A stretch of 64,000 nt of DNA, taken from the NCBI GenBank assembly GCA_028279445.1, contig JANQNT010000014.1:102420-166419 (forward strand), in the 5' to 3' direction. The notes below the pieces were generated by a model. The model had not been told where the DNA came from. It saw nothing but the letters and a program-made list of their open reading frames with translations, and made no database searches. The translations under genes were made by a program, and so were the position numbers. Source of the stretch: Tepidamorphaceae bacterium (GTDB lineage Bacteria; Pseudomonadota; Alphaproteobacteria; Rhizobiales; Tepidamorphaceae). The stretch's first letter is position 1. Each line of letters opens with the position of its first letter. This document shows positions 27,091-35,986 of this stretch, one piece after another.

Positions 27091-27956
27091 GTCATGCAAA
27101 GCAGTTGCGCGCGCTGTTGGACAAGCCCGAAATCATCGTCGTTCCGGGTGGCGGATCGCCGCTTGAGCTCCGGCTGATCGAGGAGGGCGGCTTTGCGGCT
27201 GCTTACATCAGCGGATATGCCACTGCAGCGGCGCGCTTCGGCGTGCCGGACATCGGTCTTGTGGCCTATGCCGAGATTGAGGATGTCGTACTCGCTTCGC
27301 GGCGCGTTACCGATTTACCGCTCATCGTCGATTGCGACACCGGCTACGGCGATGTCGTCAACATCCGCCGTACCGTGCAGGGCATGGAGACACTGGGCGT
27401 AGCCGCCATACAAATCGAGGATCAGACCTGGCCCAAGCGATGCGGTCATATGGACGGCAAGATTGTCGAGCCTCGAGAGGTGGCGGTCAGAAAGGTGCGG
27501 GCAGCGATTGCTGCACGCCGCGACCCGGACACGCTCATCATCGCCAGAACGGACTCTCGCGGCCCGCACGGCCTCGACGACGCGATAGAGCGCTGCCTGA
27601 TGTTCAAGGAGGCCGGCGCCGACGTGCTGTTCGTCGACGGACCCGAAACGGACGAAGAGCTTTCCCGGATTGGAGACCAACTGCCCGGTCCGCTTCTTGC
27701 CAACATGTCGGAGACCGGGAAAACGCCCCTGCACTCAGCCGGCGAGCTCGAAGCACTTGGCTTCGCGATCGCGCTGTTCCCAAGCAGCACGGTGAGGCTC
27801 ACCGTCCGCGCGGTTGAGGATTTTCTCAAAGACCTGAAGGCGACCGGCGATTCGCGACAATGGGTCGAGAGAATGGCGTCACTTGAAAGCACAAACCGTG
27901 CGCTCGGCCTGGACGCGATCCACGCGTTTGACCAATCGATAGCCACAAGGAACTGA
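27087..27956 (+). CDS. Isocitrate lyase / 2-methylisocitrate lyase-family C-C lyase
   Basis: A 289-residue enzyme of the isocitrate lyase / PEP mutase superfamily. Key features are FAAAYISGYATAAARFGVPD, the metal-binding DCDTGYGDVVNI, the loop motif QTWPKRCGHMDGK near residue 117 with the catalytic cysteine of true lyases, IIARTDSRGPHGLDDAIERC, and LANMSETGKTP. The KRCGH form separates it from oxaloacetate decarboxylases and phosphonate enzymes and groups it with PrpB and 2,3-dimethylmalate lyase. It would cleave a 2- or 3-alkylmalate into pyruvate or glyoxylate plus a carboxylate, fitting the LeuCD-like isomerase upstream. It overlaps the permease by 4 bases. Confidence 0.88.
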   Translation: MSHAKQLRALLDKPEIIVVPGGGSPLELRLIEEGGFAAAYISGYATAAARFGVPDIGLVAYAEIEDVVLASRRVTDLPLIVDCDTGYGDVVNIRRTVQGMETLGVAAIQIEDQTWPKRCGHMDGKIVEPREVAVRKVRAAIAARRDPDTLIIARTDSRGPHGLDDAIERCLMFKEAGADVLFVDGPETDEELSRIGDQLPGPLLANMSETGKTPLHSAGELEALGFAIALFPSSTVRLTVRAVEDFLKDLKATGDSRQWVERMASLESTNRALGLDAIHAFDQSIATRN

Positions 27957-27960
27957 ACTG

Positions 27961-28965
27961 ATGCCACGCAACCATCATTTTCCACCCCCGCCCGGCGGCC
28001 CGACCGTTACAGATGAGCTTCTGAAAGGGGCGATCGACTTTCACCATCATGGCTATCCCGAGATCAGCTTCGACGTGCGCACACGCATGGAGGACGTCGA
28101 CGAAATGGCGATTGCACGTGACGCCGGGATGGCGGGCGTTGTGCTGAAGTCTCATGTTTTTCCGACCGTCGGGCGTGCCTACCACCTGAAGAACCTCGTA
28201 CCGGGCATCGAGATTATTCCGAGCATCACGCTCAACTACGCCGTCGGCGGCCTCAATCCGATGGCAATCGAATTTGCGGCGCGCCAGGGTGCGAAGATGC
28301 TGTTCATGCCAACCTGGAGTGCTGCCCACGACATGGAACGCGGCGGCATGAGCAAGCATTTGCGCCATCTCATCGATCGCGCAGAGGGGTTGAAATCCGA
28401 AACGGGGATTCGGCTCACGGGTTCCGACGGCAAGCTCACCCAGCAGACCAAGGAATGCCTGGATGCGGCACGGCAGTTCGGCATGGTGGTGTGTAGCGCC
28501 CACGTATCGCCTCAAGAAGCGATCGCACTCGCCGACGGCGCCAAGGAATATGGCATCGACGAGGTCATTTTCTCGCACCCCGACAGCAATTCCGTTGGCG
28601 CAACGCGCGAGGAGATCCGCGACATGGCCCAGCTCGGCGCCGTGGCGGAGTTCTGTGCGCTTGGCTGTTTGCCGTACTTTCAACGCATCCGTCTTGGCGA
28701 CTTCGCCGAAATCGTGTCCGACATAAGCGCCGACAAATCCATTCTCACGACGGACTATTTCTTCGAATGGGCGCCACCGGCTTCCGAAACGCTTCGCATG
28801 ATGATCGGAAGTCTCCTCATGCTGGGCATGAGTGAGGCAGATATCCGGAAAATGGTCCGTGACACGCCTGCGCGCATGCTTGGTTGGAGTGAGAGTGATT
28901 TCAAGCGCATCGCCTCAGAGCAGGCACAGCTTGCCGATGCAGCAGAAGCAGGCGCCGCTGCATAG
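27961..28965 (+). CDS. DUF6282-family metal-dependent hydrolase-like protein
   Basis: A 334-residue protein starting 4 bases after the lyase stop. It resembles amidohydrolase/PHP-type TIM barrels: the early DFHHHGYPE motif near residue 26 looks like a metal-binding D-x-H-x-H-type site, SHVFPTVGRAYHL and MPTWSAAHDMERGG provide further histidines, and VVCSAHVSPQEAIALA and EVIFSHPDSNSVG follow with late histidines and an aspartate. I associate this pattern with the uncharacterised DUF6282 family. Reaction unknown; hydrolysis of an amide, lactone or cyclic precursor of the pathway substrate would fit. It ends the island's transport-lyase operon; no terminator was recognised after it. Confidence 0.75.
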   Translation: MPRNHHFPPPPGGPTVTDELLKGAIDFHHHGYPEISFDVRTRMEDVDEMAIARDAGMAGVVLKSHVFPTVGRAYHLKNLVPGIEIIPSITLNYAVGGLNPMAIEFAARQGAKMLFMPTWSAAHDMERGGMSKHLRHLIDRAEGLKSETGIRLTGSDGKLTQQTKECLDAARQFGMVVCSAHVSPQEAIALADGAKEYGIDEVIFSHPDSNSVGATREEIRDMAQLGAVAEFCALGCLPYFQRIRLGDFAEIVSDISADKSILTTDYFFEWAPPASETLRMMIGSLLMLGMSEADIRKMVRDTPARMLGWSESDFKRIASEQAQLADAAEAGAAA

Positions 28966-29424
28966 GATTCGCCCAGCCTCCCTGGTGACGCTCGGCCCGC
29001 ATCGGTAAATTTCAAGTCGATTTCGTGTCACGGTCGGCAGATGAAGGTAGCGCCCCCGCGATCGATTGCGGGGTGGATGACGATGTAACCAAACTCACCA
29101 CCAAATCTGACGTCTCTCCACCAGGATCTTGCTGGTGTTCAAGTTCCGGACCCCGTGGTTTGGCCGGATTGATGCCACCTGCGAGTGGGGGGCTTAGAGC
29201 ATGTCTTGCCTTGATTGAATCGTCCGAGCTTGTTCTTTTCCGCCCCGCACGGCGTCGCGGGAAGCTAACGGTGATCACACCGCGTCGCTTCACGCGCTTT
29301 GCCGGGACGAAAAACTCCGGCGCTCAAACGATTCAATCAAGGCAAGACATGCTCTAGGGTAACGACGGGATAACTCGTCCGCTTATTGCGACCCTGTAAT
29401 AGAACATTGTTTTTGTTGGAATAA
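28966..29424. other. Non-coding interval between island and tRNA-Thr
   Basis: About 460 bases without a credible gene on either strand. The main content is the 162-bp element with perfect 28-bp ends at 29195-29356; the remainder shows no recognised feature. Confidence 0.6.
29195..29356. repeat. 162-bp element with perfect 28-bp terminal inverted repeats
   Basis: Left end 29195-29222 (TAGAGCATGTCTTGCCTTGA then TTGAATCG) is exactly complementary to the right end 29329-29356; 106 unique bases lie between. It is MITE-like in form and encodes nothing. No clear target-site duplication flanks it. The TAGAGCA end is shared in part with the repeat at 31834-31930. Confidence 0.88.
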
Positions 29425-29499
<75 letters not shown>

Positions 29500-29746
29500 A
29501 TCTGCGCGAACTGTAAGCGGCATTGGTTGCCACACCTTGAACCGTATCGTCGAACCGTATCGCCCGCGAGCGCACGGAGGGTTCGCGTGAATGCGCGGCG
29601 GAAACTGCCATAGCCCCCAGTCCTGCGCAAGCGGCCTTTGGCGGCGCAAAACCATGCGCTGAATGCCCCGTCCGTGCTATGGCCATATGGGCAAACCGGC
29701 GCGCTCGAGGCAGCGGCCGGGCATGGCGGCAGAACCAGGTTGCACT

Positions 29747-29917
29747 GTGGCAGAGCGCGACGGCAAGAAGGGCGGCAAGGACGAACGCGGCGCAAGGCTG
29801 GCGCAGGCGCTAAAGGCCAACCTGCGCCGGCGCAAGCAGCAGGCACGCGAGCGTCAGGCGGATGTCGCCGACGACAAGACCGGCCCGGCCGGTGCGGGCA
29901 AGACCGGGCATTCATAG
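29747..29917 (+). CDS. Small basic hypothetical protein upstream of murA
   Basis: A 56-residue, strongly basic, probably disordered protein (AERDGKKGGKDERGARLAQA then LKANLRRRKQQARERQ). Short proteins with the ERGARLAQALKANLRRRK-type sequence directly before murA are common in alphaproteobacteria, which supports its reality. GTG at 29747 gives the most family-like start; ATG at 29723 or 29663 would extend it. Function unknown. Confidence 0.55.
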   Translation: MAERDGKKGGKDERGARLAQALKANLRRRKQQARERQADVADDKTGPAGAGKTGHS

Positions 29918-30042
29918 CAATGCAATCATGGTGACTGCGGGGCGTGGCAAGCGCGCCTTGTTTTCTCCCTGACGCCCCGGTACATCTCGCCGCTTGCGCC
30001 GGCGCCGCGCCGCGCGACAGCACGAGGACGCAAGGGCTCCGC

Positions 30043-31332
30043 ATGGACCGTATCCGCATCGTCGGCGGCAACCGGCTCAACGGCACCATCCCCATTTCGG
30101 GCGCCAAGAACGCGGCGCTGCCGCTGATGATTGCCGCGATCCTCACCGACGAGACGCTGACGCTGCACAACGTTCCGCGCCTGTCGGATGTGCGTTCGCT
30201 CGCCCAGATTCTCAACAATTTCGGCATTGACGTAACGGTTGCCGGCAAGCGCGCCGGCCAGGGCGAGGGCTACGCGCGCACCATGCATCTCAGTGCCGCG
30301 GAGATCGTCGACACCACCGCGCCCTACGAGCTGGTGGCGAAGATGCGCGCCAGCTTCTGGGTGCTGGGTCCGCTGCTGGCGCGCTGCGGCAAGGCGCGAG
30401 TATCGCTGCCCGGCGGCTGCGCCATCGGTACCCGTCCGGTTGACCTTCACCTGATGGGACTTGAGGCGCTTGGCGCGAAGATCGAGCTCGATGCCGGCTA
30501 TGTCGTCGCCAGCGCGCCCGACGGGCTGACCGGTGCGACGATCCGCTTCCCGAAGGTCTCCGTCGGCGCCACCCACAATGTGCTGATGGCGGCGGCCCGC
30601 GCGAAGGGCACCACGGTGATCGAGAACGCGGCGCGCGAGCCGGAAGTCGGCGATGTCGCCCGCTGCCTTGTCGCCATGGGCGCCGAGATCGACGGGATCG
30701 ATACGGACACGCTGGTTATCCGCGGTGCCGATCGGTTGACGGGCACCGAACACGCCGTGTTGCCGGACCGCATCGAGACCGGTACGTACGCCATGGCGGT
30801 GGCGATGACCGGCGGCGAGGTGCTGCTGGAGGGCGCGCGCGGCGATCTGCTTCAGGCCGCTCTCGACGTGCTCGAAGAGGCCGGCGCCGAGGTGACCTCG
30901 ACCAACAATGGGCTCAAGGTCGCGCGCAACGGTGCTGCGCTGCACCCGGTTGATGTGGCGACCGCGCCGTTCCCGGACTTTCCGACCGACCTGCAGGCCC
31001 AGTTGATGGCACTGATGACCCGCGCCGACGGTGTCTCCACCATCACCGAGACGATTTTCGAAAACCGCTTCATGCATGTGCAGGAGCTGGCGCGGCTGGG
31101 CGCCGACATCGCGCTTGACGGCGACACCGCGACGGTGACCGGCGTCGACAAGCTGATCGGCGCGCCGGTCATGGCGACCGACCTGCGCGCCTCGGTATCG
31201 CTGATCATCGCCGCGCTTGCCGCGGAGGGCGAGACCATGGTGCAACGCGTCTATCACCTCGACCGGGGTTTTGAGCGCATCGAGGAGAAGCTCGGCAACT
31301 GCGGTGCGGCCATCGAACGCATCAGCGCTTGA
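30043..31332 (+). CDS. murA: UDP-N-acetylglucosamine 1-carboxyvinyltransferase
   Basis: A 429-residue cytoplasmic enzyme for the first committed step of peptidoglycan synthesis: transfer of enolpyruvate from PEP to UDP-GlcNAc. Recognised stretches are [20 protein letters not shown] at the start, [20 protein letters not shown], the catalytic-loop segment [17 protein letters not shown] with the fosfomycin-target cysteine, and [23 protein letters not shown] at 30043 matches the family start. It is followed closely by the DUF2948 gene, as is usual in alphaproteobacteria. Confidence 0.97.
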   Translation: MDRIRIVGGNRLNGTIPISGAKNAALPLMIAAILTDETLTLHNVPRLSDVRSLAQILNNFGIDVTVAGKRAGQGEGYARTMHLSAAEIVDTTAPYELVAKMRASFWVLGPLLARCGKARVSLPGGCAIGTRPVDLHLMGLEALGAKIELDAGYVVASAPDGLTGATIRFPKVSVGATHNVLMAAARAKGTTVIENAAREPEVGDVARCLVAMGAEIDGIDTDTLVIRGADRLTGTEHAVLPDRIETGTYAMAVAMTGGEVLLEGARGDLLQAALDVLEEAGAEVTSTNNGLKVARNGAALHPVDVATAPFPDFPTDLQAQLMALMTRADGVSTITETIFENRFMHVQELARLGADIALDGDTATVTGVDKLIGAPVMATDLRASVSLIIAALAAEGETMVQRVYHLDRGFERIEEKLGNCGAAIERISA

Positions 31333-31390
31333 CGTCGGCTCCTCCGCGCACGACATGGGTTCGGCGAACACCACAATCACCGGCACGGCG

Positions 31391-31834
31391 ATGACCAAGG
31401 ATGCTGGCGACGGGCTGCGGCTCGCCGCACTCGATACCGACGATCTGGAGGTGATCTCCGCCCACGCTCAGGACGCCGTCCTGAGTGTCGGCGACATGAC
31501 CTATCGCGCCCGGGCGAACTCCTTCATCGTTCTGGTCAACCGTTTCGACTGGAGCGAAGCGCAAGACGCGACCACCCATCGTCGCCGCCGCACCGCGCTG
31601 CATTTCGACCGGGTCCGCACCGTCAAGGCGCGCGGCGTCTCTCCGGGCGATCGGGCCAAGGTGCTCAATCTGCTGGCGATCCGCTTCGAGCCCGGCTCAC
31701 AGGAGCCTGCTGGCACCATCGAACTCGTCTTTTCCGGCGATGCGACGATGCGCCTCGAGGTGGAGTGCATCGAGGCGCGCATGACCGATCTGGGACCGGT
31801 CTGGGCAGCCGCCAGCAAGCCGCACCACGACTAG
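31391..31834 (+). CDS. DUF2948 family protein
   Basis: A 147-residue protein of an alphaproteobacterial conserved family. The segment LRLAALDTDDLEVISAHAQD followed by AVLSVGDMTYRARANSFIVL is diagnostic, with RRRTALHFDRVRTVKARGV and IELVFSGDATMRLEVECIEA further on. No function is known; the gene is normally found between murA and hisD. ATG at 31391 gives the family N-terminus; ATG 31355 is possible. Its TAG stop is shared with the first bases of the structured repeat at 31834. Confidence 0.85.
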   Translation: MTKDAGDGLRLAALDTDDLEVISAHAQDAVLSVGDMTYRARANSFIVLVNRFDWSEAQDATTHRRRRTALHFDRVRTVKARGVSPGDRAKVLNLLAIRFEPGSQEPAGTIELVFSGDATMRLEVECIEARMTDLGPVWAAASKPHHD

Positions 31835-31930
31835 ATCATCCTGTGTTTGGGCTGACTCAACCCAAACACAGAAAAGATGATCGATTCTAAGAGTTTAGAG
31901 CAACTTATCTGCGCCGATACAGCCTAGGCC
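31834..31930. repeat. Structured intergenic repeat, copy 1 (starts at a stop codon)
   Basis: GATCATC, the stem CTGTGTTTGGG (31841-31851) with its complement (31861-31871), then GATGATCGATTCTAAGAG, TTTAGAGCAACTTATCTGCG and the CTAGGCTGTATCG word in reverse (31915-31930). The frame is shared with 58972-59053, but the stem differs in sequence while still pairing. It occupies the place where hisD is normally found. Confidence 0.85.
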
Positions 31931-32042
31931 GGGGGCGCCTGAGGTCATACTGGCGATTGCCAACTGGTGTTCGCGCCGGGCCGGTGCCATACAGGCATTT
32001 GGCAGCGGCACCGTATTTCGCGAACAGATTGGCGCAACTCAA

Positions 32043-32528
32043 TTGAGTACGGACCCTAAGACGCATGGCCGGCTGGTGTCGGTCAATCTCGACGAGGCGT
32101 CGATCCGCCGCTCGACACCGGACATCGATCATGAGCGCGCCGTCGCCATCTACGATCTGCTGGAGGAAAACCGCTTCGAGCCGGCCGGCATCGATCCGGC
32201 GGCATTCGCGTTGGACATTTCGATCCGCGAACAGCGCCTCGTCATGGACATCGCCGCCGAGGACGGCACGCCGGTCACCACGCATATCCTGTCGCTGACA
32301 CCGTTGCGCAAGGTGATCCGCGACTACTTCATGATCTGCGAGAGCTACTACGAGGCGATCCGACAGGCCAGCCCGAGCCGCATCGAGGCAATCGACATGG
32401 GACGGCGCGGTTTGCACGATGAAGGCTCGCGCATCCTGCGCGAACGCCTCGATGGCAAGATCGATGTGGACCACGACACCGCGCGCCGTCTGTTCACGCT
32501 GATCTGCGTGCTGCACTGGAAGGGCTGA
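32043..32528 (+). CDS. UPF0262 family protein
   Basis: A 161-residue protein of the UPF0262 family, restricted to alphaproteobacteria. Typical segments are [58 protein letters not shown] and [15 protein letters not shown]. The start is TTG at 32043 (no suitable ATG). It lies in its conserved place before the LMW phosphatase gene, 5 bases apart. Function not established. Confidence 0.88.
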   Translation: MSTDPKTHGRLVSVNLDEASIRRSTPDIDHERAVAIYDLLEENRFEPAGIDPAAFALDISIREQRLVMDIAAEDGTPVTTHILSLTPLRKVIRDYFMICESYYEAIRQASPSRIEAIDMGRRGLHDEGSRILRERLDGKIDVDHDTARRLFTLICVLHWKG

Positions 32529-32533
32529 CCGGG

Positions 32534-32989
32534 ATGGTTGAGGGGCCCGACAAGCTGCCCTCCTCGGTTCTGTTCGCCTGTTCGTTGAACGCCGTGCGCT
32601 CGCCGATGGCCGAAGGACTGATGAAGCAGCTTTTCCCCTTCAAGGTCTATGTGCAGTCCGCCGGCGTGCATCAAGGCACCACCGATCCCTTCGTGGCCGC
32701 CGTGATGGAGGAGGTCGGCGCCGACATTTCCGATCACGAACCGCGCACGTTCGAGGAAATCCACGATTCGAGTTTCGACCTGATCATCTCGCTGGCGCCG
32801 GAGGCCCATCACCACGCGCTGGAGATGGCGCACACGATGGACATCGCCGTGGAGTACTGGCCGACCCCCGATCCCACGGTCGAGATGGGTACGCGCGACC
32901 AGCGGCTTGACTCCTATCGGCGGGTTCGGGAGATGCTGACCCAGCGCATCAAGCAGCGTTTCGGCTGGCAGCCGCCGGCGAGCATGTGA
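32534..32989 (+). CDS. Low-molecular-weight phosphotyrosine phosphatase / arsenate reductase-like
   Basis: A 151-residue protein with the LMW-PTP loop CSLNAVRSPMAEGL near residue 16 (C-x-x-N-x-x-R-S form) and the late acid pair in WPTPDPTVE. This variant, with N in the loop and the DP motif, is the one conserved before infA in alphaproteobacteria. It could be a protein-tyrosine phosphatase or a thiol-dependent arsenate reductase; sequence alone does not decide. No other arsenic gene is nearby, which favours the phosphatase role. Confidence 0.85.
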   Translation: MVEGPDKLPSSVLFACSLNAVRSPMAEGLMKQLFPFKVYVQSAGVHQGTTDPFVAAVMEEVGADISDHEPRTFEEIHDSSFDLIISLAPEAHHHALEMAHTMDIAVEYWPTPDPTVEMGTRDQRLDSYRRVREMLTQRIKQRFGWQPPASM

Positions 32990-32992
32990 ACG

Positions 32993-33466
32993 ATGACACA
33001 CCGGTGGATTGCGCCAATGCGCCTGGCCCTCGCTCTTCTTCTGACCGCCCTGACCGCCGCCGTGGCCTTCGCGCATCAAGGCGCCACCGGTATCGTCAAG
33101 CAGCGCATGGACGCCATGAAGGACACAGCCGACGCCATGAAGGCGGTTGGTCCGATGATGAAGGGCGAGGCGCCGCTCGACCGCGACATGCTCAGCGCCT
33201 CGGCATCGACGATCGCTGGACACGCGCGCGACATGCCGGCGCTGTTTCCGCAAGGATCGCTCGATCATCCCACCGAGGCGGTGCCGGCGATCTGGCAGGA
33301 CTGGGACGACTTCGTCGCTCTGGCCGATAGCCTCGCCGAGCAGGCCGACGCGCTCGCCGCAGACGCCGATGCGGGCGCTGCCATTGAGGTTCTGCGCGCG
33401 CGTTTCGGCGAGGTCGCCGAGAGCTGCAAGGCCTGCCATGAGGACTACCGGATCAAGGCGCGGTAG
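32993..33466 (+). CDS. Cytochrome c'-family periplasmic protein
   Basis: A 157-residue cytochrome c'/c-556-like protein. A signal peptide (residues about 9-28, [20 protein letters not shown]) precedes a four-helix-bundle sequence ([20 protein letters not shown]) and one C-terminal heme site CKACH ([14 protein letters not shown]). The CxxCH at the extreme C-terminus is diagnostic. Family members bind nitric oxide or act as electron carriers under low oxygen. It sits, unusually, between the phosphatase and infA, separated from the phosphatase gene by only 3 bases, and looks like an insertion into that block. Confidence 0.9.
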   Translation: MTHRWIAPMRLALALLLTALTAAVAFAHQGATGIVKQRMDAMKDTADAMKAVGPMMKGEAPLDRDMLSASASTIAGHARDMPALFPQGSLDHPTEAVPAIWQDWDDFVALADSLAEQADALAADADAGAAIEVLRARFGEVAESCKACHEDYRIKAR

Positions 33467-33560
33467 CAAACAATATGATGGTCATGGCGGTTGTTCACTT
33501 TGCTGCTCGGATCGGTTAGGTTCCCGGCCACTTTTGCCAATCACCGACCGACGGACCCGC

Positions 33561-33779
33561 ATGTCGAAAGAAGAACTGCTTGAGTTTCCTGGCACTGTCA
33601 TCGAGCTGCTGCCCAACGCGACCTTTCGCGTCAAACTGGAAAACGAACACGAGATCATCGCACACACCGCCGGGCGCATGCGCAAGAACCGCATCCGCGT
33701 GCTGGCCGGTGACAAGGTGCTCGTGGAGATGACGCCCTATGACCTGACCAAGGGCCGCATCACCTACCGTTTCAAGTAA
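33561..33779 (+). CDS. infA: Translation initiation factor IF-1
   Basis: A 72-residue S1/OB-fold protein that binds the 30S A site during initiation. The sequence [20 protein letters not shown] then [20 protein letters not shown] and ends [15 protein letters not shown] is almost invariant for the family, and the length is exact. ATG at 33561 is the standard start; an open frame upstream is not coding. Confidence 0.98.
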   Translation: MSKEELLEFPGTVIELLPNATFRVKLENEHEIIAHTAGRMRKNRIRVLAGDKVLVEMTPYDLTKGRITYRFK

Positions 33780-33798
33780 CCGCGCGCCGCACGCTGTC

Positions 33799-34425
33799 AT
33801 GAGCGCCCGGCCCAACCTTGTCCTCGCCAGCGCGTCGCCCCGGCGGCTGGCGCTGTTGCAGCAGGTCGGCGTGGAGCCGGACTTCCTGCGGCCCACCACC
33901 ATCGACGAGACGCCGGAAAAGGGCGAACTTCCGCGCACGCTGGCGCTGCGGCTTGCACGCACCAAGTGCGAGGTGACGCTGCACGGCATCAAACGCGAGG
34001 CGGAGGTGGCCGGCAGCATGGTGATCGCCGCCGATACGGTGGTGGCGGTGGGCCGGCGCATTATGCCCAAGGCGGAAACGCTTGAAGAGGCGGAGGCCTG
34101 CATCCGGCTGCTGTCGGGGCGTTCGCACCGCGTCTACACCGGCATCTGCGTTGGCGGCGAGGGCATGCGGGTGCGCGAGCGCATCGTCGAGACGCGGGTG
34201 CGTCTGAAGCGGCTGTCGCGGGAGGAAATGGACTCCTACCTCTCCACCGGCGAATGGCGCGGCAAGGCCGGCGGCTATGCCATCCAGGGCATCGCCGGCA
34301 GCTTCGTGGTCAAGCTCGTCGGCTCCTACACCGCCGTCGTCGGCCTGCCGCTCTACGAGACCACCAGCCTCCTGGAGAGCGCCGGATATCCGGTGCGCCT
34401 GGCATGGACATCGGTCGCCGTCTGA
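33799..34425 (+). CDS. maf: Maf-family nucleotide pyrophosphatase
   Basis: A 208-residue Maf protein. The signatures [18 protein letters not shown], the [19 protein letters not shown] aspartate region, and [20 protein letters not shown] with the late GLPLYET are all present. Maf enzymes hydrolyse non-canonical or specific nucleoside triphosphates and slow septum formation when overproduced. It lies in its usual place after infA (19-base gap). In many relatives yacG follows directly; here two metabolic genes intervene. Confidence 0.94.
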   Translation: MSARPNLVLASASPRRLALLQQVGVEPDFLRPTTIDETPEKGELPRTLALRLARTKCEVTLHGIKREAEVAGSMVIAADTVVAVGRRIMPKAETLEEAEACIRLLSGRSHRVYTGICVGGEGMRVRERIVETRVRLKRLSREEMDSYLSTGEWRGKAGGYAIQGIAGSFVVKLVGSYTAVVGLPLYETTSLLESAGYPVRLAWTSVAV

Positions 34426-34459
34426 TCTTCGCCAATCGACTGCCAAGGGGTCATGGATC

Positions 34460-35986
34460 ATGACCATGGCCGCCTGGCTGGAACGCAGTGCGCGCGCCGC
34501 CGGGGATGCGCCAGCGGTCGCCCACGGTACGGTCGTGTTCCAGGATTACCGCATGCTTGGCCTGCGGGCCGCGAAGCTCGCCTCGGGTCTGCGGGCCGCC
34601 GGGTGCGCGCCGGGCGAACGCATCGTCATCGCGGCGGCCAACACGCCGCACTATCTGGAGATGCTGTATGGCGTCTGGTGGGCCGGCTGCGCCGCCGTGC
34701 CGGTCAACGCCAAGCTGCATGCTGCGGAATTCGCCTACATGACCGCCCATTGCGGTGCGCGCGTGTGTTTCGCGGGCGAGGCGCAGCTTGATGCCATCGC
34801 CGCGCAGGACCCGGACGGGCTTGAGCGCCTGATTGCCGTGGGTGGGTCGGACTACGAGGGACTATTCGCCGGTGAGGTGGCGCAACGCGCGGATGCCGCG
34901 CCGGACGACCTCGCCTGGCTGTTCTACACCTCCGGCACCACCGGCCGCCCCAAGGGCGCCATGCTCAGCGAGCGCAACCTGACGGCCATGTCGCTGGCCT
35001 ACCTGAGCGAGGTCGATCCCACCGAACCCGGTGATCGCCTGCTGCACGCCGCGCCGATGAGCCACGGTTCGGGCCTCTATGCGATGGCTCATGTGGCGCG
35101 CATGGGTCTGAATGTCGTGCCCGAGTCCGGCGGCTTCGATGTTGACGAGATCGCCCAACTCGCCCGGCACTGGCGGCGCACCTCGATGTTCGCGGCACCG
35201 ACCATGATCAAGCGTATGGTCACTTCCAAAGCCGACATCGCGCCGGACGACCTGCGCACCGTCATCTGGGGTGGCGCGCCGATGTACGTGCCGGACGTCA
35301 AGCAGGCGCTTGCGCGCTTCGGCCCGGTCTTCGCGCAGATCTACGGGCAGGGCGAGACACCGATGACGACCACGGTTCTACCGCGCCACGTCATCGCCGG
35401 CCGCGATCATCCGCGCTGGGAGGCGCGCATCGGGTCCGCCGGCTATGCCAACACGGTCGTCGATGTGCGCGTCTTTGACGATGACGGCAACGCGCTGCCG
35501 CCAGGCGAGACCGGGGAGGTGGCGGTCAGGGGCGATACGGTGATGCTTGGCTACTGGAACGATCCCGACGCCACCGCCGCGACGATCCGCGACGGCTGGC
35601 TGCACACCGGCGATATGGGCAGTTTCGATACGGACGGCTTCCTGACCCTGAAGGACCGCTCCAGGGACCTGATCATTTCCGGCGGCGCCAACATCTATCC
35701 CCGCGAGGTGGAGGAGGCGCTGCTGACCCATCCGCAGGTCAGCGAGGTCTCCGTCATCGGCCGCCCGGACGCGGAGTGGGGCGAGATCGTCGTCGCCTAT
35801 GTGGTGGGCGATGCCGCGCCGGACGACCTCGATGCGTTGTGCCTTGAGCGCATCGCACGCTTCAAGCGGCCCAGGCACTATGTGCGGGTCGAGGTACTGC
35901 CGAAGAACAATTACGGCAAGATCCTCAAGACCGAACTGCGCGCCTGCGACGCGCAAGAGACAGGCAAGCGGGAGACGGACAGATGA
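34460..35986 (+). CDS. AMP-forming acyl-CoA synthetase
   Basis: A 508-residue ANL-superfamily ligase that activates a carboxylic acid to its CoA ester through an acyl-adenylate. Motifs are WLFYTSGTTGRPKGAMLSER (P-loop), IYGQGETPMTTTVL, GWLHTGDMGSFD (ribose-binding Asp), KDRSRDLIISGGANIYPREV (hinge) and the late lysine in NNYGKILKTEL. The substrate is not predictable; length suits medium-chain or aromatic acids. Start ATG at 34460. It overlaps the SDR gene by 4 bases (ATGA), so the two act together. Confidence 0.92.
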   Translation: MTMAAWLERSARAAGDAPAVAHGTVVFQDYRMLGLRAAKLASGLRAAGCAPGERIVIAAANTPHYLEMLYGVWWAGCAAVPVNAKLHAAEFAYMTAHCGARVCFAGEAQLDAIAAQDPDGLERLIAVGGSDYEGLFAGEVAQRADAAPDDLAWLFYTSGTTGRPKGAMLSERNLTAMSLAYLSEVDPTEPGDRLLHAAPMSHGSGLYAMAHVARMGLNVVPESGGFDVDEIAQLARHWRRTSMFAAPTMIKRMVTSKADIAPDDLRTVIWGGAPMYVPDVKQALARFGPVFAQIYGQGETPMTTTVLPRHVIAGRDHPRWEARIGSAGYANTVVDVRVFDDDGNALPPGETGEVAVRGDTVMLGYWNDPDATAATIRDGWLHTGDMGSFDTDGFLTLKDRSRDLIISGGANIYPREVEEALLTHPQVSEVSVIGRPDAEWGEIVVAYVVGDAAPDDLDALCLERIARFKRPRHYVRVEVLPKNNYGKILKTELRACDAQETGKRETDR

